47,564 nt of DNA from Candidatus Palauibacter australiensis (GTDB lineage: Bacteria; Gemmatimonadota; Gemmatimonadetes; Palauibacterales; Palauibacteraceae): positions 1-47,564 of the forward strand of contig JAPPBA010000068.1 of the NCBI GenBank assembly GCA_026705295.1. The letters run 5' to 3'. Position 1 is the first letter of the stretch, and each line of letters starts with the position of its first letter. The translations under genes were made by a program, and so were the position numbers. The notes beneath the pieces are model-generated. The model made no database searches. It saw only the letters and a list, made by a program, of their open reading frames with translations, and was not told where the DNA came from. Positions 7,547 to 15,451 of the stretch are shown piece by piece.

Positions 7547-7561
7547 GTTGACGCCGTCAAC
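7547..7561. promoter_or_regulatory. TetR operator candidate 1
   Basis: GTTGACGCCGTCAAC is a perfect inverted repeat GTTGAC-N3-GTCAAC in the 113-base gap between the DUF5671 gene and the TetR gene. An identical-arm copy sits 27 bp away centre to centre. Confidence 0.75.
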
Positions 7562-7573
7562 TTAGTGGGCCAC

Positions 7574-7588
7574 GTTGACGATGTCAAC
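7574..7588. promoter_or_regulatory. TetR operator candidate 2
   Basis: GTTGACGATGTCAAC has the same arms as the first palindrome with a different 3-base spacer. It lies 35 bases before the TetR ATG. Twin sites of this kind between divergent genes usually mark autoregulation and control of the neighbour by the TetR protein; binding here is inferred. Confidence 0.75.
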
Positions 7589-7623
7589 ATTGCTGATCAA
7601 CCCGAGACGGATACCTTGGCCGC

Positions 7624-8232
7624 ATGACCCGGGAAAGCACCGCGTATCATCACGGAGACCTGCGGGCGGCACTGCTCGCCGAAGCCGCCGCGATGATCGA
7701 CGAGGGAGGGACCTCAAGCGTGACGATGCGCGAGATCGGCCGGCGCCTCGGCGTATCGCGGTCCGCCGCCTATCGCCACTTCGAGGACAAGTCCGCGCTC
7801 CTGGTCGCGGTCGCCGCCGCCGGTTTCGACCGTCTCCGAGACCGCCTGGAGGCGGTGGGCGCGGGAGCCCCGGACGCGGGGATCGAGCACCTTCCGGAGG
7901 TCGGCCGGGTGTACGTGCGGTTCGCGCTCGAAAACCCGGGGCACTACCGCCTGATGTACGGAAAGGAAGCGATCACCCGCGAGGACCACCCCGAACTCCG
8001 CGAGACCGCGAACGCCCTGTTCGACGAGCTCGTCCGCATCGTCCAGTCATACCAGGAGAGCGGCACGATCAGGCGAGAGGACCCGCACCTCCAGGCCTAC
8101 GTCGCATGGGGCGCCGTACACGGCCTCGCGTCACTCCTGATCGAGGGCCAGATCCTCACCGCCGTGGACGTCGACGCCCTGATCCGCCAAACCACCTCCA
8201 CCCTCCTCGACGGAATGCGCGCCAACCGCTAG
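7624..8232 (+). CDS. TetR/AcrR family transcriptional regulator
   Basis: A 202-residue protein. The N-terminal TetR helix-turn-helix reads SSVTMREIGRRLGVSRSAAYRHFEDKSALLVAVA (about residues 32-66). A C-terminal ligand domain (about 80-195) has HYRLMYGKEAI and FDELVRIVQSYQESG, like the WHG/TetR_C_33 type. The ligand is unknown. It is transcribed divergently from the DUF5671 pair, with two GTTGAC-N3-GTCAAC palindromes between them, so it probably represses itself and that pair. Confidence 0.9.
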   Translation: MTRESTAYHHGDLRAALLAEAAAMIDEGGTSSVTMREIGRRLGVSRSAAYRHFEDKSALLVAVAAAGFDRLRDRLEAVGAGAPDAGIEHLPEVGRVYVRFALENPGHYRLMYGKEAITREDHPELRETANALFDELVRIVQSYQESGTIRREDPHLQAYVAWGAVHGLASLLIEGQILTAVDVDALIRQTTSTLLDGMRANR

Positions 8233-8560
8233 AGGCCGTACGCGTAGGCGTCCCACCGTGGACCTCCTTCCAGTCGGCCATGGTTGGTGCGCTACGGCTA
8301 CGCGCTGCACTCGGAGCGGTCGCTGGATGATCTGCTCATGTACCGGGGGTTGGCTGGGGGGGCGGGCCGCGGTGCCTCACGATGGATCGACGAGGACGAA
8401 ATCTATCGGACCCGAGCTTTCATGTGCCATCGGCCGGCACCCGTCGCAATCGGCGGTCGGGATGCGTTGTACAGGAGTCCCCGGCGCGCCGCGTGCCGCG
8501 GGGTCGACGGACGCGATTCCGTGTTCCGGCCGGTTCAGGCAACCAAGGAGGCGTGTAGCG
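8233..8560. other. 328-base stretch without a recognised gene
   Basis: Between the TetR gene and the lipoprotein gene no supported gene was seen. Open frames run through on the plus strand, but one is an upstream extension of the lipoprotein frame and the other has no family match and no ribosome-binding site. The last 20 bases hold the AAGGAGG site of the next gene. Confidence 0.6.
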
Positions 8561-9202
8561 ATGAGGACCCGTTCTGCCCTGCTGGGCCTCTTGACGTTGG
8601 TCGTGTGCGGGTGCGCGAGCATTCCGAGCGAGGCGCCGGAGCTGTCGCAGACCCTCGGTCAACGGATCAAGGCGCTGGAGAACGCCAACATCACGCTCCT
8701 GGAGCGGTACTTCGACCTCAAGCGTCGGGATATCGACCGCTTTCTCGCCGAGAAATGGGTGCCGCGGTTCGCCCGGAACATCTTCGGCAACCCGCAGGTG
8801 GCCGCCGAGTGGCGTCGCATCGTCGAGGACGGGAGCGAGGCGGACCGCGTCCAGTTTCTGGTCGATGCCGGCCCCGCCCTTCAGGTGCAGATCAACGAGA
8901 AGCGTCTCGAACTCGTGGCGCCGCTCGACGCGCTGGAGCGTCAGGTCGGCCGGAGCATCAAGCGGGCCTATGACGAGGCGGCGGCGATCAACAACACCCT
9001 CACCAGCTTTCTCTGGTCCGCGGCCGAGGTCGCCGAGAACCGCGATCGCTTTCTCGAGGCGACGGGTGTGACGGAGGACCGGGTGTCCGGCGTGATCGAT
9101 GGCGTCGACACCGCCGTGTCGCGCCTGGTATCGGGCGCCGGCGAGGCCACCGAGTACCTGGAAAAGCTCGAAGAGATCAAGACCACGATTGCGGGCAGCT
9201 GA
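8561..9202 (+). CDS. helical lipoprotein, 213 aa
   Basis: The ATG at 8561 has AAGGAGG nine bases before it. It opens a lipoprotein signal (LLGLLTLVVCGCAS) with the modified cysteine most likely C18. The mature part is almost all charged helix (LGQRIKALENANITLLERYF, VQINEKRLELVAPLDALERQV, AEVAENRDRFLEATGVTEDRV), suggesting long coiled coils in the periplasm. No family is recognised. It is followed after 31 bases by an 87-residue soluble protein on the same strand, so the two probably form one transcript. Confidence 0.75.
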   Translation: MRTRSALLGLLTLVVCGCASIPSEAPELSQTLGQRIKALENANITLLERYFDLKRRDIDRFLAEKWVPRFARNIFGNPQVAAEWRRIVEDGSEADRVQFLVDAGPALQVQINEKRLELVAPLDALERQVGRSIKRAYDEAAAINNTLTSFLWSAAEVAENRDRFLEATGVTEDRVSGVIDGVDTAVSRLVSGAGEATEYLEKLEEIKTTIAGS

Positions 9203-9233
9203 CCCGCTGACCCACGGCACGGGAGAACGCCCC

Positions 9234-9497
9234 ATGGGCCTGGACTGGAGCAAGATCGCCGCGGAGGCGGCCGAGGAGACCGACCGTCAACTGGCCGGCG
9301 ATATCTCGTCACTCACCACGATGACCGACCGCGAGATCGAGGAGCTGTTCCCGACCCACGACGACAAGCAGCGGCTGGCGGAGCTGATGGAGATCGTGAA
9401 CGGAGCAGGCTCGCGGAACGAGAAGGTCACCCGCATCGTCGACAATATCGAGGACCTGGCCGGCACGGTCCTCACGATCGCCGGAAAGCTGGGCTAG
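9234..9497 (+). CDS. hypothetical soluble protein, 87 aa
   Basis: An ATG at 9234 follows GGGAGAACGCC. The small acidic, helical protein (WSKIAAEAAEETDRQLAGDI, REIEELFPTHDDKQRLAELMEIV, VTRIVDNIEDLAGTVLTIAGKL) has no signal peptide or membrane helix. It may be a partner of the lipoprotein encoded just upstream, which is also mostly helix, but it lacks an export signal, so direct contact would need a cytoplasmic stage. No family is recognised. Confidence 0.65.
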   Translation: MGLDWSKIAAEAAEETDRQLAGDISSLTTMTDREIEELFPTHDDKQRLAELMEIVNGAGSRNEKVTRIVDNIEDLAGTVLTIAGKLG

Positions 9498-9932
9498 CTA
9501 GAAGCCGGACCGGGTGAGCGTGATCTCGAGCCTCTGCAGCCCGCCGCTCCCGTCCCCCGGTTGGTACTCGATCGTTCCGGCCAGCCTCGACCGCCCCGTT
9601 GCGGCGCCGGTGAAGGTTCCGACGAGGGTCCCCGCCAATGTGAGCGAGACATCCTGTGTCAGGGCCTGGTTGGGCCGCTGCGTCGCCGATCCCGCGAGCG
9701 TCCCGGAGTTCTCGAACTCTCCGGTGGTACTCGTGCGGATGGCGTAGGAGCCGGACAGCGCCCCGTCGTCGTCGGTCAGCCGGATTCTGAACCCCCAGGC
9801 CCCCAACTGGCCCTCGTAGGTGCCGGTGATGTTGTCCCGCGGGGGGAGCGGCTCGGGCGGAGGCGGCTCGGGCGGCGCGGACGACTCGCCGCACCCCACG
9901 AGCAAGAGCACCACGGCTGCGTATCTGAACAT
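9498..9932 (-). CDS. small beta-rich lipoprotein, 144 aa
   Basis: An ATG at 9932 has AAGGAG six bases upstream and a lipoprotein signal (MFRYAAVVLLLVGC, C14). A proline-rich linker (PPEPPPPEPLPPR) follows, then a beta-sandwich-like domain of alternating strands (ITGTYEGQLGAWGFRIRLTDDDGALSGSYAI, LAGSATQ, LAGTLVGTFTGAATG, LAGTIEYQPG). Such lipocalin- or barrel-like GTYEG proteins are common in this kind of genome and have unknown ligands. It converges with the 87-residue gene with no gap. Confidence 0.75.
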   Translation of the reverse strand: MFRYAAVVLLLVGCGESSAPPEPPPPEPLPPRDNITGTYEGQLGAWGFRIRLTDDDGALSGSYAIRTSTTGEFENSGTLAGSATQRPNQALTQDVSLTLAGTLVGTFTGAATGRSRLAGTIEYQPGDGSGGLQRLEITLTRSGF

Positions 9933-10126
9933 CGATCTCCTTGATCCGGCGCCCCTCGCCGAAGCGCACAGAGGGTTCGTTTCATGACCAGCCTCTACCC
10001 GCTCACGTGATAGAGGCTCGTCAGCCGCAGCGTCCGTGGGGGACGCACTGCTGACTTCCACCATAGACCCCTGCAGAGGCGCGATCCACCCCTCGGGCTT
10101 GACGGAACGTGGTGAGCGTTTTATTC

Positions 10127-10142
10127 GTAACCATATGGTTAC
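10127..10142. promoter_or_regulatory. palindrome spanning the arsR start codon
   Basis: GTAACCATATGGTTAC is a 16-bp perfect palindrome whose centre contains the ATG (10135-10137) of the ArsR-type gene. No ribosome-binding site is visible upstream, so the message may be leaderless. Binding of ArsR to its own start region would block transcription directly; this role is inferred. Confidence 0.65.
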
Positions 10143-10467
10143 CTTTTCTCGACAGCTGGACGCGACCTTCCGGGCGCTGTCCGATCCGACCCGGCGGGCG
10201 ATCCTGGCGCGCCTCTCCGAGGGAGAAGCGACGGTCGGCGAACTGGCGGCGCCGTTCGACGTGTCGCGGCCGGCGATCTCGAAACACCTGCGGGTGCTGG
10301 AGCGGGCGGGGCTTGTCGACCGGACGCGCGACGGACGCACGAGCCGCTGTGCGCTCGACGCCCGACCGATGCGGGAAGCCGCGGACTGGGTCGCGACATA
10401 CCGGGAGTTCTGGGAGGCCGAGCTCGACGCGCTGGCCTCCTATTTCGAGTCAGGAGAATCCGCATGA
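10135..10467 (+). CDS. ArsR family transcriptional regulator
   Basis: A 110-residue winged-helix protein: FRALSDPTRRAILARLSEGEATVGELAAPFDVSRPAISKHLRVLERAGLV, the standard ArsR/SmtB fold. It has no cysteine or histidine metal site in the recognition helices, so it is not a metal sensor. This is the subgroup (SdpR-like) coupled to SRPBCC proteins, and the SRPBCC gene follows at once with an ATGA overlap. The start codon lies inside a perfect palindrome that probably is its operator. Confidence 0.92.
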   Translation: MVTFSRQLDATFRALSDPTRRAILARLSEGEATVGELAAPFDVSRPAISKHLRVLERAGLVDRTRDGRTSRCALDARPMREAADWVATYREFWEAELDALASYFESGESA

Positions 10468-10904
10468 CGATCGATCCTGCACGGACGGTCCGCCTCTCGA
10501 GAGTGATCGCGGCCGCCCCCGAGACGGTGTTCCGGGCCTGGACCGACCCGAAGCTGGTGGTGCGCTGGCACGGCCCGCGCGGCGGCAGGATCCTCGGCTA
10601 CGAGCGCGATCTTGTCGAAGGCGGGGCGTTCACGCTTCGCATGGAGGTGGAGGGAGGGAAGATCTACCAAGTGTTCGGCACGTACCGGGAGGTCGATTTC
10701 CCTCGGCGGCTCGTCTACACGTGGGACCTGGAAGAGGCGGAGGACTGGGTCGGGGAAACCCTGGTGACGGTCGAGTTTCTACCCGAGGGGGAGGCGACGC
10801 GAATCGTCCTCACTCACGAGGGCTTCCCGACGGCGGAGGACACGGAAGGCCCCCGCGGCGGCTGGGCCGGATGCCTGGAGGCCCTGGAACTCCTGTTCGC
10901 TTGA
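10464..10904 (+). CDS. SRPBCC (AHSA1-type) domain protein
   Basis: A 146-residue single-domain protein: VRLSRVIAAAPETVFRAWTDPKLVVRWHGPRG, then GGAFTLRM, VFGTYREVDFPRRLVYTW, and a C-terminal helix GGWAGCLEALELLF. This is the AHSA1 (PF08327) hydrophobic-pocket fold. Its ligand is unknown. The 4-base overlap with arsR indicates one transcript; such pairs are often an autoregulated ligand-response module. Confidence 0.92.
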   Translation: MTIDPARTVRLSRVIAAAPETVFRAWTDPKLVVRWHGPRGGRILGYERDLVEGGAFTLRMEVEGGKIYQVFGTYREVDFPRRLVYTWDLEEAEDWVGETLVTVEFLPEGEATRIVLTHEGFPTAEDTEGPRGGWAGCLEALELLFA

Positions 10905-10956
10905 TCCCCCGGCCCGGACCCAACCGGTAGTCGGACCTGCCGCCTGTTCAGGGCTA

Positions 10957-12066
10957 TCAGCGCTGGGCGGTTACCTGAGTCACGTCGTACCAGTTCACGC
11001 GGCGCTCCGGGATCACGCCGCCGACGTCGCGCTGCACCAGGACCGCGAGCGTGTTCCCCAGGACATCCATCGCCACGACCTTGTCCGCTACCTGCAAAGT
11101 CAGGGCATACTGGGGGCCCTGCTCGGTGAGTCGGAACATGTCGATGTAGCTGAGGGCGGGGATCACATCGTCCACCGAATTCCAGTGCGACACGGCCCAG
11201 AATCGACGTGCATCATCCACCACCCGGGCGCCGTACCAGACTTTGGGTCGCTCCCGGATTTCCTCCTCGCTGGAGAACGGACGGAACCCGCCCGCCGGCT
11301 GTGAATTCAGCCACCCCATTAGCGCCGCCACATCCTCGTCGGACGGATACCGCTCGACGTACGTCGACCGCACGATGGTCGTGGGATCGTCCGCGTCCCG
11401 GTCGGCATACCAGACGAGGAACTCGCCGAAGCACGTGACGAAGAGAAGACCGCCGCTTCCATCGGAGTACCCTGCCCCGAGCCGAGGGCGACCCCGGCCG
11501 GGCCACGAGGTCGAGCAATCCACGACATCCGCCTCGTCCGGGAGCGTCCGTTCCCATATCACATCGCCCGTGGCGACGTCGATTTCCGCTTGTGCGGAGG
11601 AAGAGCCGGTACCCGGATCGAGCCTCATATAGCGGGCGGTCATCGTCCCCCCTACGGCGGAGGGATCGCTGTAGCTCAGGAAGGTCGGAAGCCCGGGCGT
11701 GGAGGCCATGAACTGGCCGGACGGCGAGAACAGGGACACACGGTTCAGCCGTCCGTCCACTACGCCGACCGTTCCCGCCGGTCCGCGCAGAATATCGTCC
11801 AGATCCGTGAACTCGCCCGGCCCTTCACCTTCTGTGCCGAACGTGAACGAGTCGCCAGCGGGATGGGTACAGACGACGCGGTACCAATACGTCTCGACGA
11901 CGCACGCCGTGCCACCCTCCAGCAGGACGACCTCGTCGCGCTGGCTCGGAGGGGACACGACGGAGGCATACGGATCGAGCCGCACGTAGGGCGAAGCGGA
12001 ATCGCTCGGCTCGCCGCAGGCGGCTGCGAGCACGGTAGCGATCGCGATCCCCCGCGCGGGTCGCAT
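10957..12066 (-). CDS. beta-propeller-like lipoprotein, 369 aa
   Basis: The ATG at 12066 shares its A with the stop of the upstream beta-barrel gene (TGATG), so translation is coupled. The signal ends at lipobox LAAAC (C17). The mature part shows repeated strand motifs (FTFGTEGEGPGEFTDLDDIL, GTVGVVDGRLNRVSLFSPSGQFM) that resemble the 6-bladed NHL-like propellers of many environmental bacteria. It is probably on the outer membrane with the barrel encoded upstream. The ligand is unknown. Confidence 0.75.
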   Translation of the reverse strand: MRPARGIAIATVLAAACGEPSDSASPYVRLDPYASVVSPPSQRDEVVLLEGGTACVVETYWYRVVCTHPAGDSFTFGTEGEGPGEFTDLDDILRGPAGTVGVVDGRLNRVSLFSPSGQFMASTPGLPTFLSYSDPSAVGGTMTARYMRLDPGTGSSSAQAEIDVATGDVIWERTLPDEADVVDCSTSWPGRGRPRLGAGYSDGSGGLLFVTCFGEFLVWYADRDADDPTTIVRSTYVERYPSDEDVAALMGWLNSQPAGGFRPFSSEEEIRERPKVWYGARVVDDARRFWAVSHWNSVDDVIPALSYIDMFRLTEQGPQYALTLQVADKVVAMDVLGNTLAVLVQRDVGGVIPERRVNWYDVTQVTAQR

Positions 12067-12839
12067 CACCCGATCGCGAACACGAGGCCGCCCTGGAAGG
12101 CCACGTGGCCGGTCTTCTTCCCTTCGTCGTCGATTTCGGCCAGGCCCCGGGCGTAGATGACCTCGAACGCCAAGCCGAGCGAATCGGTCATTCTCACCTG
12201 GAACCCGCCACCGATGGCGAGTCCGAAGTCGGTTGACTTGACCGCGCTCACTCCGCCCTCCCCGCACGCCACTTCCGTGTCCTGCGCGCTCGCCGTGCGC
12301 CCGGCGCCCCCGGCCCCTCGCGCGCCGACGCGGTTGGGTATCCCCGGCGGGACCTCGGGGCGGAGGGGCCCGGGATCGACGGACATCACCGCCACCTGGC
12401 ACGAGAGGTTGAAGCCGACGTAGGGCCCGGCGAGGAAGCCGAAGCTGAGAGCCCCCCCTTCGGCGTCACTGCCCGCGCGGAGGAGCGCGGAGAACTGCAG
12501 GTAGTCCATCTCGGCGATCGCCTCGGTGAGCGACCGGCTCGCCGTGATTGACGGCGGGACCTCCGCGGCGCCGCCCTTCTGGACCAGTCCCAAGCCGATG
12601 CGCACGCCCAAGCCGCCGCTCAGCGGAACCCCCGCGTCGACCCCCACCACGATCCCGCCTCTGGGCTCGTCGAACGCGGCCCCGCCTCGCGTCGGCGCCC
12701 CCTCCCGGGACAGGGTTGCGGAACCGAGGCCTCCCCTCAACCCGATGGTCGTCTGCGCCGTGAGAGGCGCGGCCGCCAGGGCGAGACCCAGAGCCAGGGC
12801 TTGGATGGCGGCTTGCGCGGAATAACGTCCTGCGGACAT
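12066..12839 (-). CDS. outer-membrane beta-barrel protein, paralogue 1
   Basis: A 257-residue protein with an ATG at 12839 after GGAGGGAGACGCC. Signal peptide about 1-29 (ending LTAQ), then TTIGLRGGLGSATLSREGA, and alternating strands ending in FAIG, as in porin-family/PorT-like barrels (PF13568 type). A cysteine pair (SCQVAV and EVACGEGG) brackets a 44-residue variable, glycine- and proline-rich loop, followed by the conserved KSTDFGLAIGGG. Two paralogues lie at 16575-17288 and 25800-26456. It is coupled to the downstream propeller lipoprotein. Confidence 0.82.
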   Translation of the reverse strand: MSAGRYSAQAAIQALALGLALAAAPLTAQTTIGLRGGLGSATLSREGAPTRGGAAFDEPRGGIVVGVDAGVPLSGGLGVRIGLGLVQKGGAAEVPPSITASRSLTEAIAEMDYLQFSALLRAGSDAEGGALSFGFLAGPYVGFNLSCQVAVMSVDPGPLRPEVPPGIPNRVGARGAGGAGRTASAQDTEVACGEGGVSAVKSTDFGLAIGGGFQVRMTDSLGLAFEVIYARGLAEIDDEGKKTGHVAFQGGLVFAIG

Positions 12840-13051
12840 GGCGTCTCCCTCCATGCGAATGGCGTACGCTGGCAGCCACCCACGGACCCGATGGGGCGGC
12901 CCTTCCCCTCCCCATTCTCCCCGGTTCACCTCCGATCATCAACCGGCGCGCTGTTGAGGCGTCTTCCCGCCTTCGTATTATGTATGAAGACGGCTTGAAG
13001 TCCCTTCGACCGCATCCTTCATCACTCCCACACATCCCAGGTCTCCGACCC

Positions 13052-13891
13052 ATGATCGACATTAACGAAATCGGTGCGACCGCCTTCGTCATCGCCTCCA
13101 TCCGGGCGCTTGAGCCCGAGAAGCCGCGGCCGCTCTTCAACGACCCCTACGCCCCGTGGTTCTCGAACGACCGGGCGCGCACGGCCGCCCGGCAAGTGGA
13201 CGCGGCGTTCCCGCCCTCGACCACCATGGTCCGCTTCCGCACCCGCTACTTCAACCGGTTCGTGGAGCAGGGGATCGTGGACGGGGCCCGGCAGGTCGTG
13301 CTGCTCGGGGGCGGCTTCGACATGCGCGCGCACCACTACCATGACATGGGCGTCGCCTTCTTCGAGGTGGATCAGAAGGCGGTCCTCGAATTCAAGCGCC
13401 ACGTCCTGGCGGACAACGGCATCGAACAGCCGCCGTCGCTCTACGTCAACTACCTGGAGGCCGATGTTCCCGGCGGCCTGGCCGATCTCGGCTTCGACCC
13501 CGCGGCGCCCACGCTGATGGTCTGGGAGGGCAACACGATGTACCTGCCCCCCGAGAGCATCCTGCCGTTCCTGAACCGGCTCGCCGACGCGATGCCGTCG
13601 TTCCGCATCGCCTTCGACTACTTCTCGGTGGACCTGCAGCGCCGCGACTTCGACTCCGACGAGGACCGCAGGCGGCTCGAGGGCGTGGAACGGGCGATGC
13701 AAGCCTCGTTCCCCACCGGCTTCCCCGACCTGACGGTGTTCGAGAAGCAGGCACCGTTCGAGGTGGCCGAGTCCGGCACGTTCGCGGAACTGGCGGAAGA
13801 ATACGGCCTGGGCGAGATGGTCGCCGAATACCCCGAAGACTGGCGCGAAACGCTGAAACTATACCGCTACTGCATCCTGGAACGGCGGTAG
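13052..13891 (+). CDS. class I SAM-dependent methyltransferase, LCM-type
   Basis: A 279-residue protein. Residues 1-60 (MIDINEIGATAFVIASIRALE, LFNDPYAPWF) and the motifs QVVLLGGGFDMRAHHYH and FFEVDQKAVLEFKRHVL match the leucine carboxyl methyltransferase-like family (PF04072, TIGR00027-type). These use S-adenosylmethionine, bound at the GGGFDMRA glycine loop; bacterial members act on diverse carboxyl groups, often in natural product or lipid contexts. The substrate here is unknown. ATG 13052 places the conserved N-terminus at once; the longer frame upstream lacks family similarity. Confidence 0.85.
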   Translation: MIDINEIGATAFVIASIRALEPEKPRPLFNDPYAPWFSNDRARTAARQVDAAFPPSTTMVRFRTRYFNRFVEQGIVDGARQVVLLGGGFDMRAHHYHDMGVAFFEVDQKAVLEFKRHVLADNGIEQPPSLYVNYLEADVPGGLADLGFDPAAPTLMVWEGNTMYLPPESILPFLNRLADAMPSFRIAFDYFSVDLQRRDFDSDEDRRRLEGVERAMQASFPTGFPDLTVFEKQAPFEVAESGTFAELAEEYGLGEMVAEYPEDWRETLKLYRYCILERR

Positions 13892-13918
13892 GCTATCTGC
13901 CTGATTCGGACCACACGA

Positions 13919-13990
13919 TCACACTTCGACTTCTCTGAACTGGCCTTGTTGCATCGTGTGCACGGCCGAGCGGATCTCGTCGATCTTCAC
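13919..13990 (-). pseudogene. DUF5615 toxin reduced in frame to 23 codons
   Basis: The GTG at 13990 overlaps the DUF433 stop as GTGA exactly as in the intact pair at 2487-2490. The product reads MKI followed directly by DEIRSAVHTMQQGQFREVEV, which are the first three and last twenty residues of the intact 105-residue toxin. Exactly 82 codons are missing and the frame and stop are kept. All acidic PIN-like residues are lost, so it cannot be a nuclease. Whether the 23-residue peptide is still made is unknown. Confidence 0.85.
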
Positions 13991-14214
13991 TGACCACCGA
14001 CGCCCGCCAGCGCTTCCACTTCGTGGTCGAGGACGGACTCGACCTGCCAGCGCTCCACCCCCTGAAACCAGTCGAGAAACTGCTCGATCGAGGCACCCGC
14101 CCGCAGGTTCTCGAACAGGGCGCTCAACGGAACCCGTGTGCCCGAAAATACCCAAGCTCCGCTGACCTTCCGCGGATCACGCTCCACGGCGTCACATTCC
14201 TTCCAATTCGGCAT
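13987..14214 (-). CDS. DUF433 antitoxin-like protein, second copy
   Basis: A 75-residue protein 68/75 identical to the DUF433 protein at 2487-2714, differing at residues 2, 3, 24, 30, 57, 67 and 72. The ribosome-binding region (GAAGCGAGGTGCC) resembles that of the first copy. Its toxin partner has been gutted to a 23-codon remnant. It is therefore an orphan antitoxin that could still bind the intact toxin 11 kb away or its promoter. Conservation of the protein while the partner is lost suggests either selection or a recent event. Confidence 0.85.
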   Translation of the reverse strand: MPNWKECDAVERDPRKVSGAWVFSGTRVPLSALFENLRAGASIEQFLDWFQGVERWQVESVLDHEVEALAGVGGQ

Positions 14215-14366
14215 CAGGGCACCTCGCTTCCAAGCCCAGGGGCCGGCTCCACAACACCCGATCCTTCAAAGGTAGCATCGACGCGACTAGCCGGAATCGT
14301 CAGCGTCGGGGTCGCACGGGTCGCAGGTCGTGTACCCCGCCGAGGACGATGGGGCTCATTGCCGCA

Positions 14367-15449
14367 TCAGTCACGGGTTCCGTGGCGGTCGAAGAACTCG
14401 TCGGTGCGCGCGGGGAGGAGGAGACGGTCGGCGATGGCCGCGATCTCTTCCGCCTCCTTCCACGCCTGTTCCAGTAACCAGAGTTCACCCTCGAGCGCGC
14501 GGCGCTCCTGCTCTTCGTGAAGGGACATTTCGAGCGCGAGGCGGGTGGGCTTGGACATGCTGCGGATCCGTCCCCTCCGGCTGAGCCTGCCAACACGAGC
14601 CCGGTTGGCCACGTCGGCGAGGAACCGGCTGGGGTGGCCGCTGGATTCGATTTCTGCCACGGCCCTTTGGACGGCGGAGCGGGAACCGCCCCATCCGTTC
14701 AGGTGGGGGACGATGGCGGCTGCCACCCGGCGGGCGTCTTCGCCTGCGAACCAGGCCTTCCGCCCCGAGCGCTTGATCTCGACGCCGAAGCCCAGGTCGG
14801 CATCGTCCGGCAATATGCGAATGGACGCAAGGTCGAGGAGTCTGAACTTCGCGACGTTCTTGGGAGTGACGACGCCGTCCTCGCCGGGCTTTCCGCCGAC
14901 CCGGACCCTGGCCATCGGGCGGAGGTAGGCCCATGCGACGATCGGCCACCAAGCGGCGACCCCCCACGCGGCCGCGACCGGCAAGGAGAGCTGCAGACCA
15001 GCCAGCAACCACCCGCCCCCCAGGCCGGCGGCGGTGCCGAGACCGGCACGGCGCATGCGCGTGCCGAACTGGTCGCCGTACCGCCAGGCGGCGAACTCAC
15101 GCCGCGGCGGCTTCCCGATCCGCACCAGGTCCAGGCCTTCCCGGTGGCGTGCAATGCCGATGTTGCCGGTCGAGGCGCGGGTGCGCGTGTCGCGGAAGAT
15201 GCGCTCGCAGGTCTCGATTGCCTCCCAGCGCTCCTCGAGCGGGGTCAGGTTCCACCGGTGGCACTTCCTGCACACCACCCAGAGCCGCCCCTTCGCCGAG
15301 TCGAAGGCGAGCCTCCGTCCGACCGGGAACTCCTCTACCACCTCGTTGGAGTCGAGGGGCTTCTTGCAGAAGATGCAGGTCTTGTACACACGCTCGTCCT
15401 TGTACACGCGCTCGGCGTCGGCCGTCAGGCGCCAGGCTGAAGTTGCCAC
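14367..15449 (-). CDS. zinc-ribbon membrane protein, 360 aa
   Basis: The N-terminal part has two CxxC pairs (TCIFCKK near residue 25 and VVCRKCHRW near 60) that should bind zinc. Two membrane helices lie at about 135-175, separated by a short turn. A soluble domain with basic and tryptophan-containing stretches follows, and the C-terminus is a long charged helix (LALEMSLHEEQERRALEGELWLLEQAWKEA). No family is recognised. The GTG start lies 2 bases after a 20-bp palindrome (15452-15471), leaving no room for a normal ribosome-binding site. A direct repeat encodes ERVYKDERVYK near the start, and an internal GTG there may be the true start. Confidence 0.65.
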   Translation of the reverse strand: MATSAWRLTADAERVYKDERVYKTCIFCKKPLDSNEVVEEFPVGRRLAFDSAKGRLWVVCRKCHRWNLTPLEERWEAIETCERIFRDTRTRASTGNIGIARHREGLDLVRIGKPPRREFAAWRYGDQFGTRMRRAGLGTAAGLGGGWLLAGLQLSLPVAAAWGVAAWWPIVAWAYLRPMARVRVGGKPGEDGVVTPKNVAKFRLLDLASIRILPDDADLGFGVEIKRSGRKAWFAGEDARRVAAAIVPHLNGWGGSRSAVQRAVAEIESSGHPSRFLADVANRARVGRLSRRGRIRSMSKPTRLALEMSLHEEQERRALEGELWLLEQAWKEAEEIAAIADRLLLPARTDEFFDRHGTRD

Positions 15450-15451
15450 GA

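Noticed and set aside
8284-8560. Open frame reading MVRYGYALHSERSLDD in the gap after the TetR gene
   Set aside because: No ribosome-binding site, no recognised family and it runs out of phase into the lipoprotein gene.
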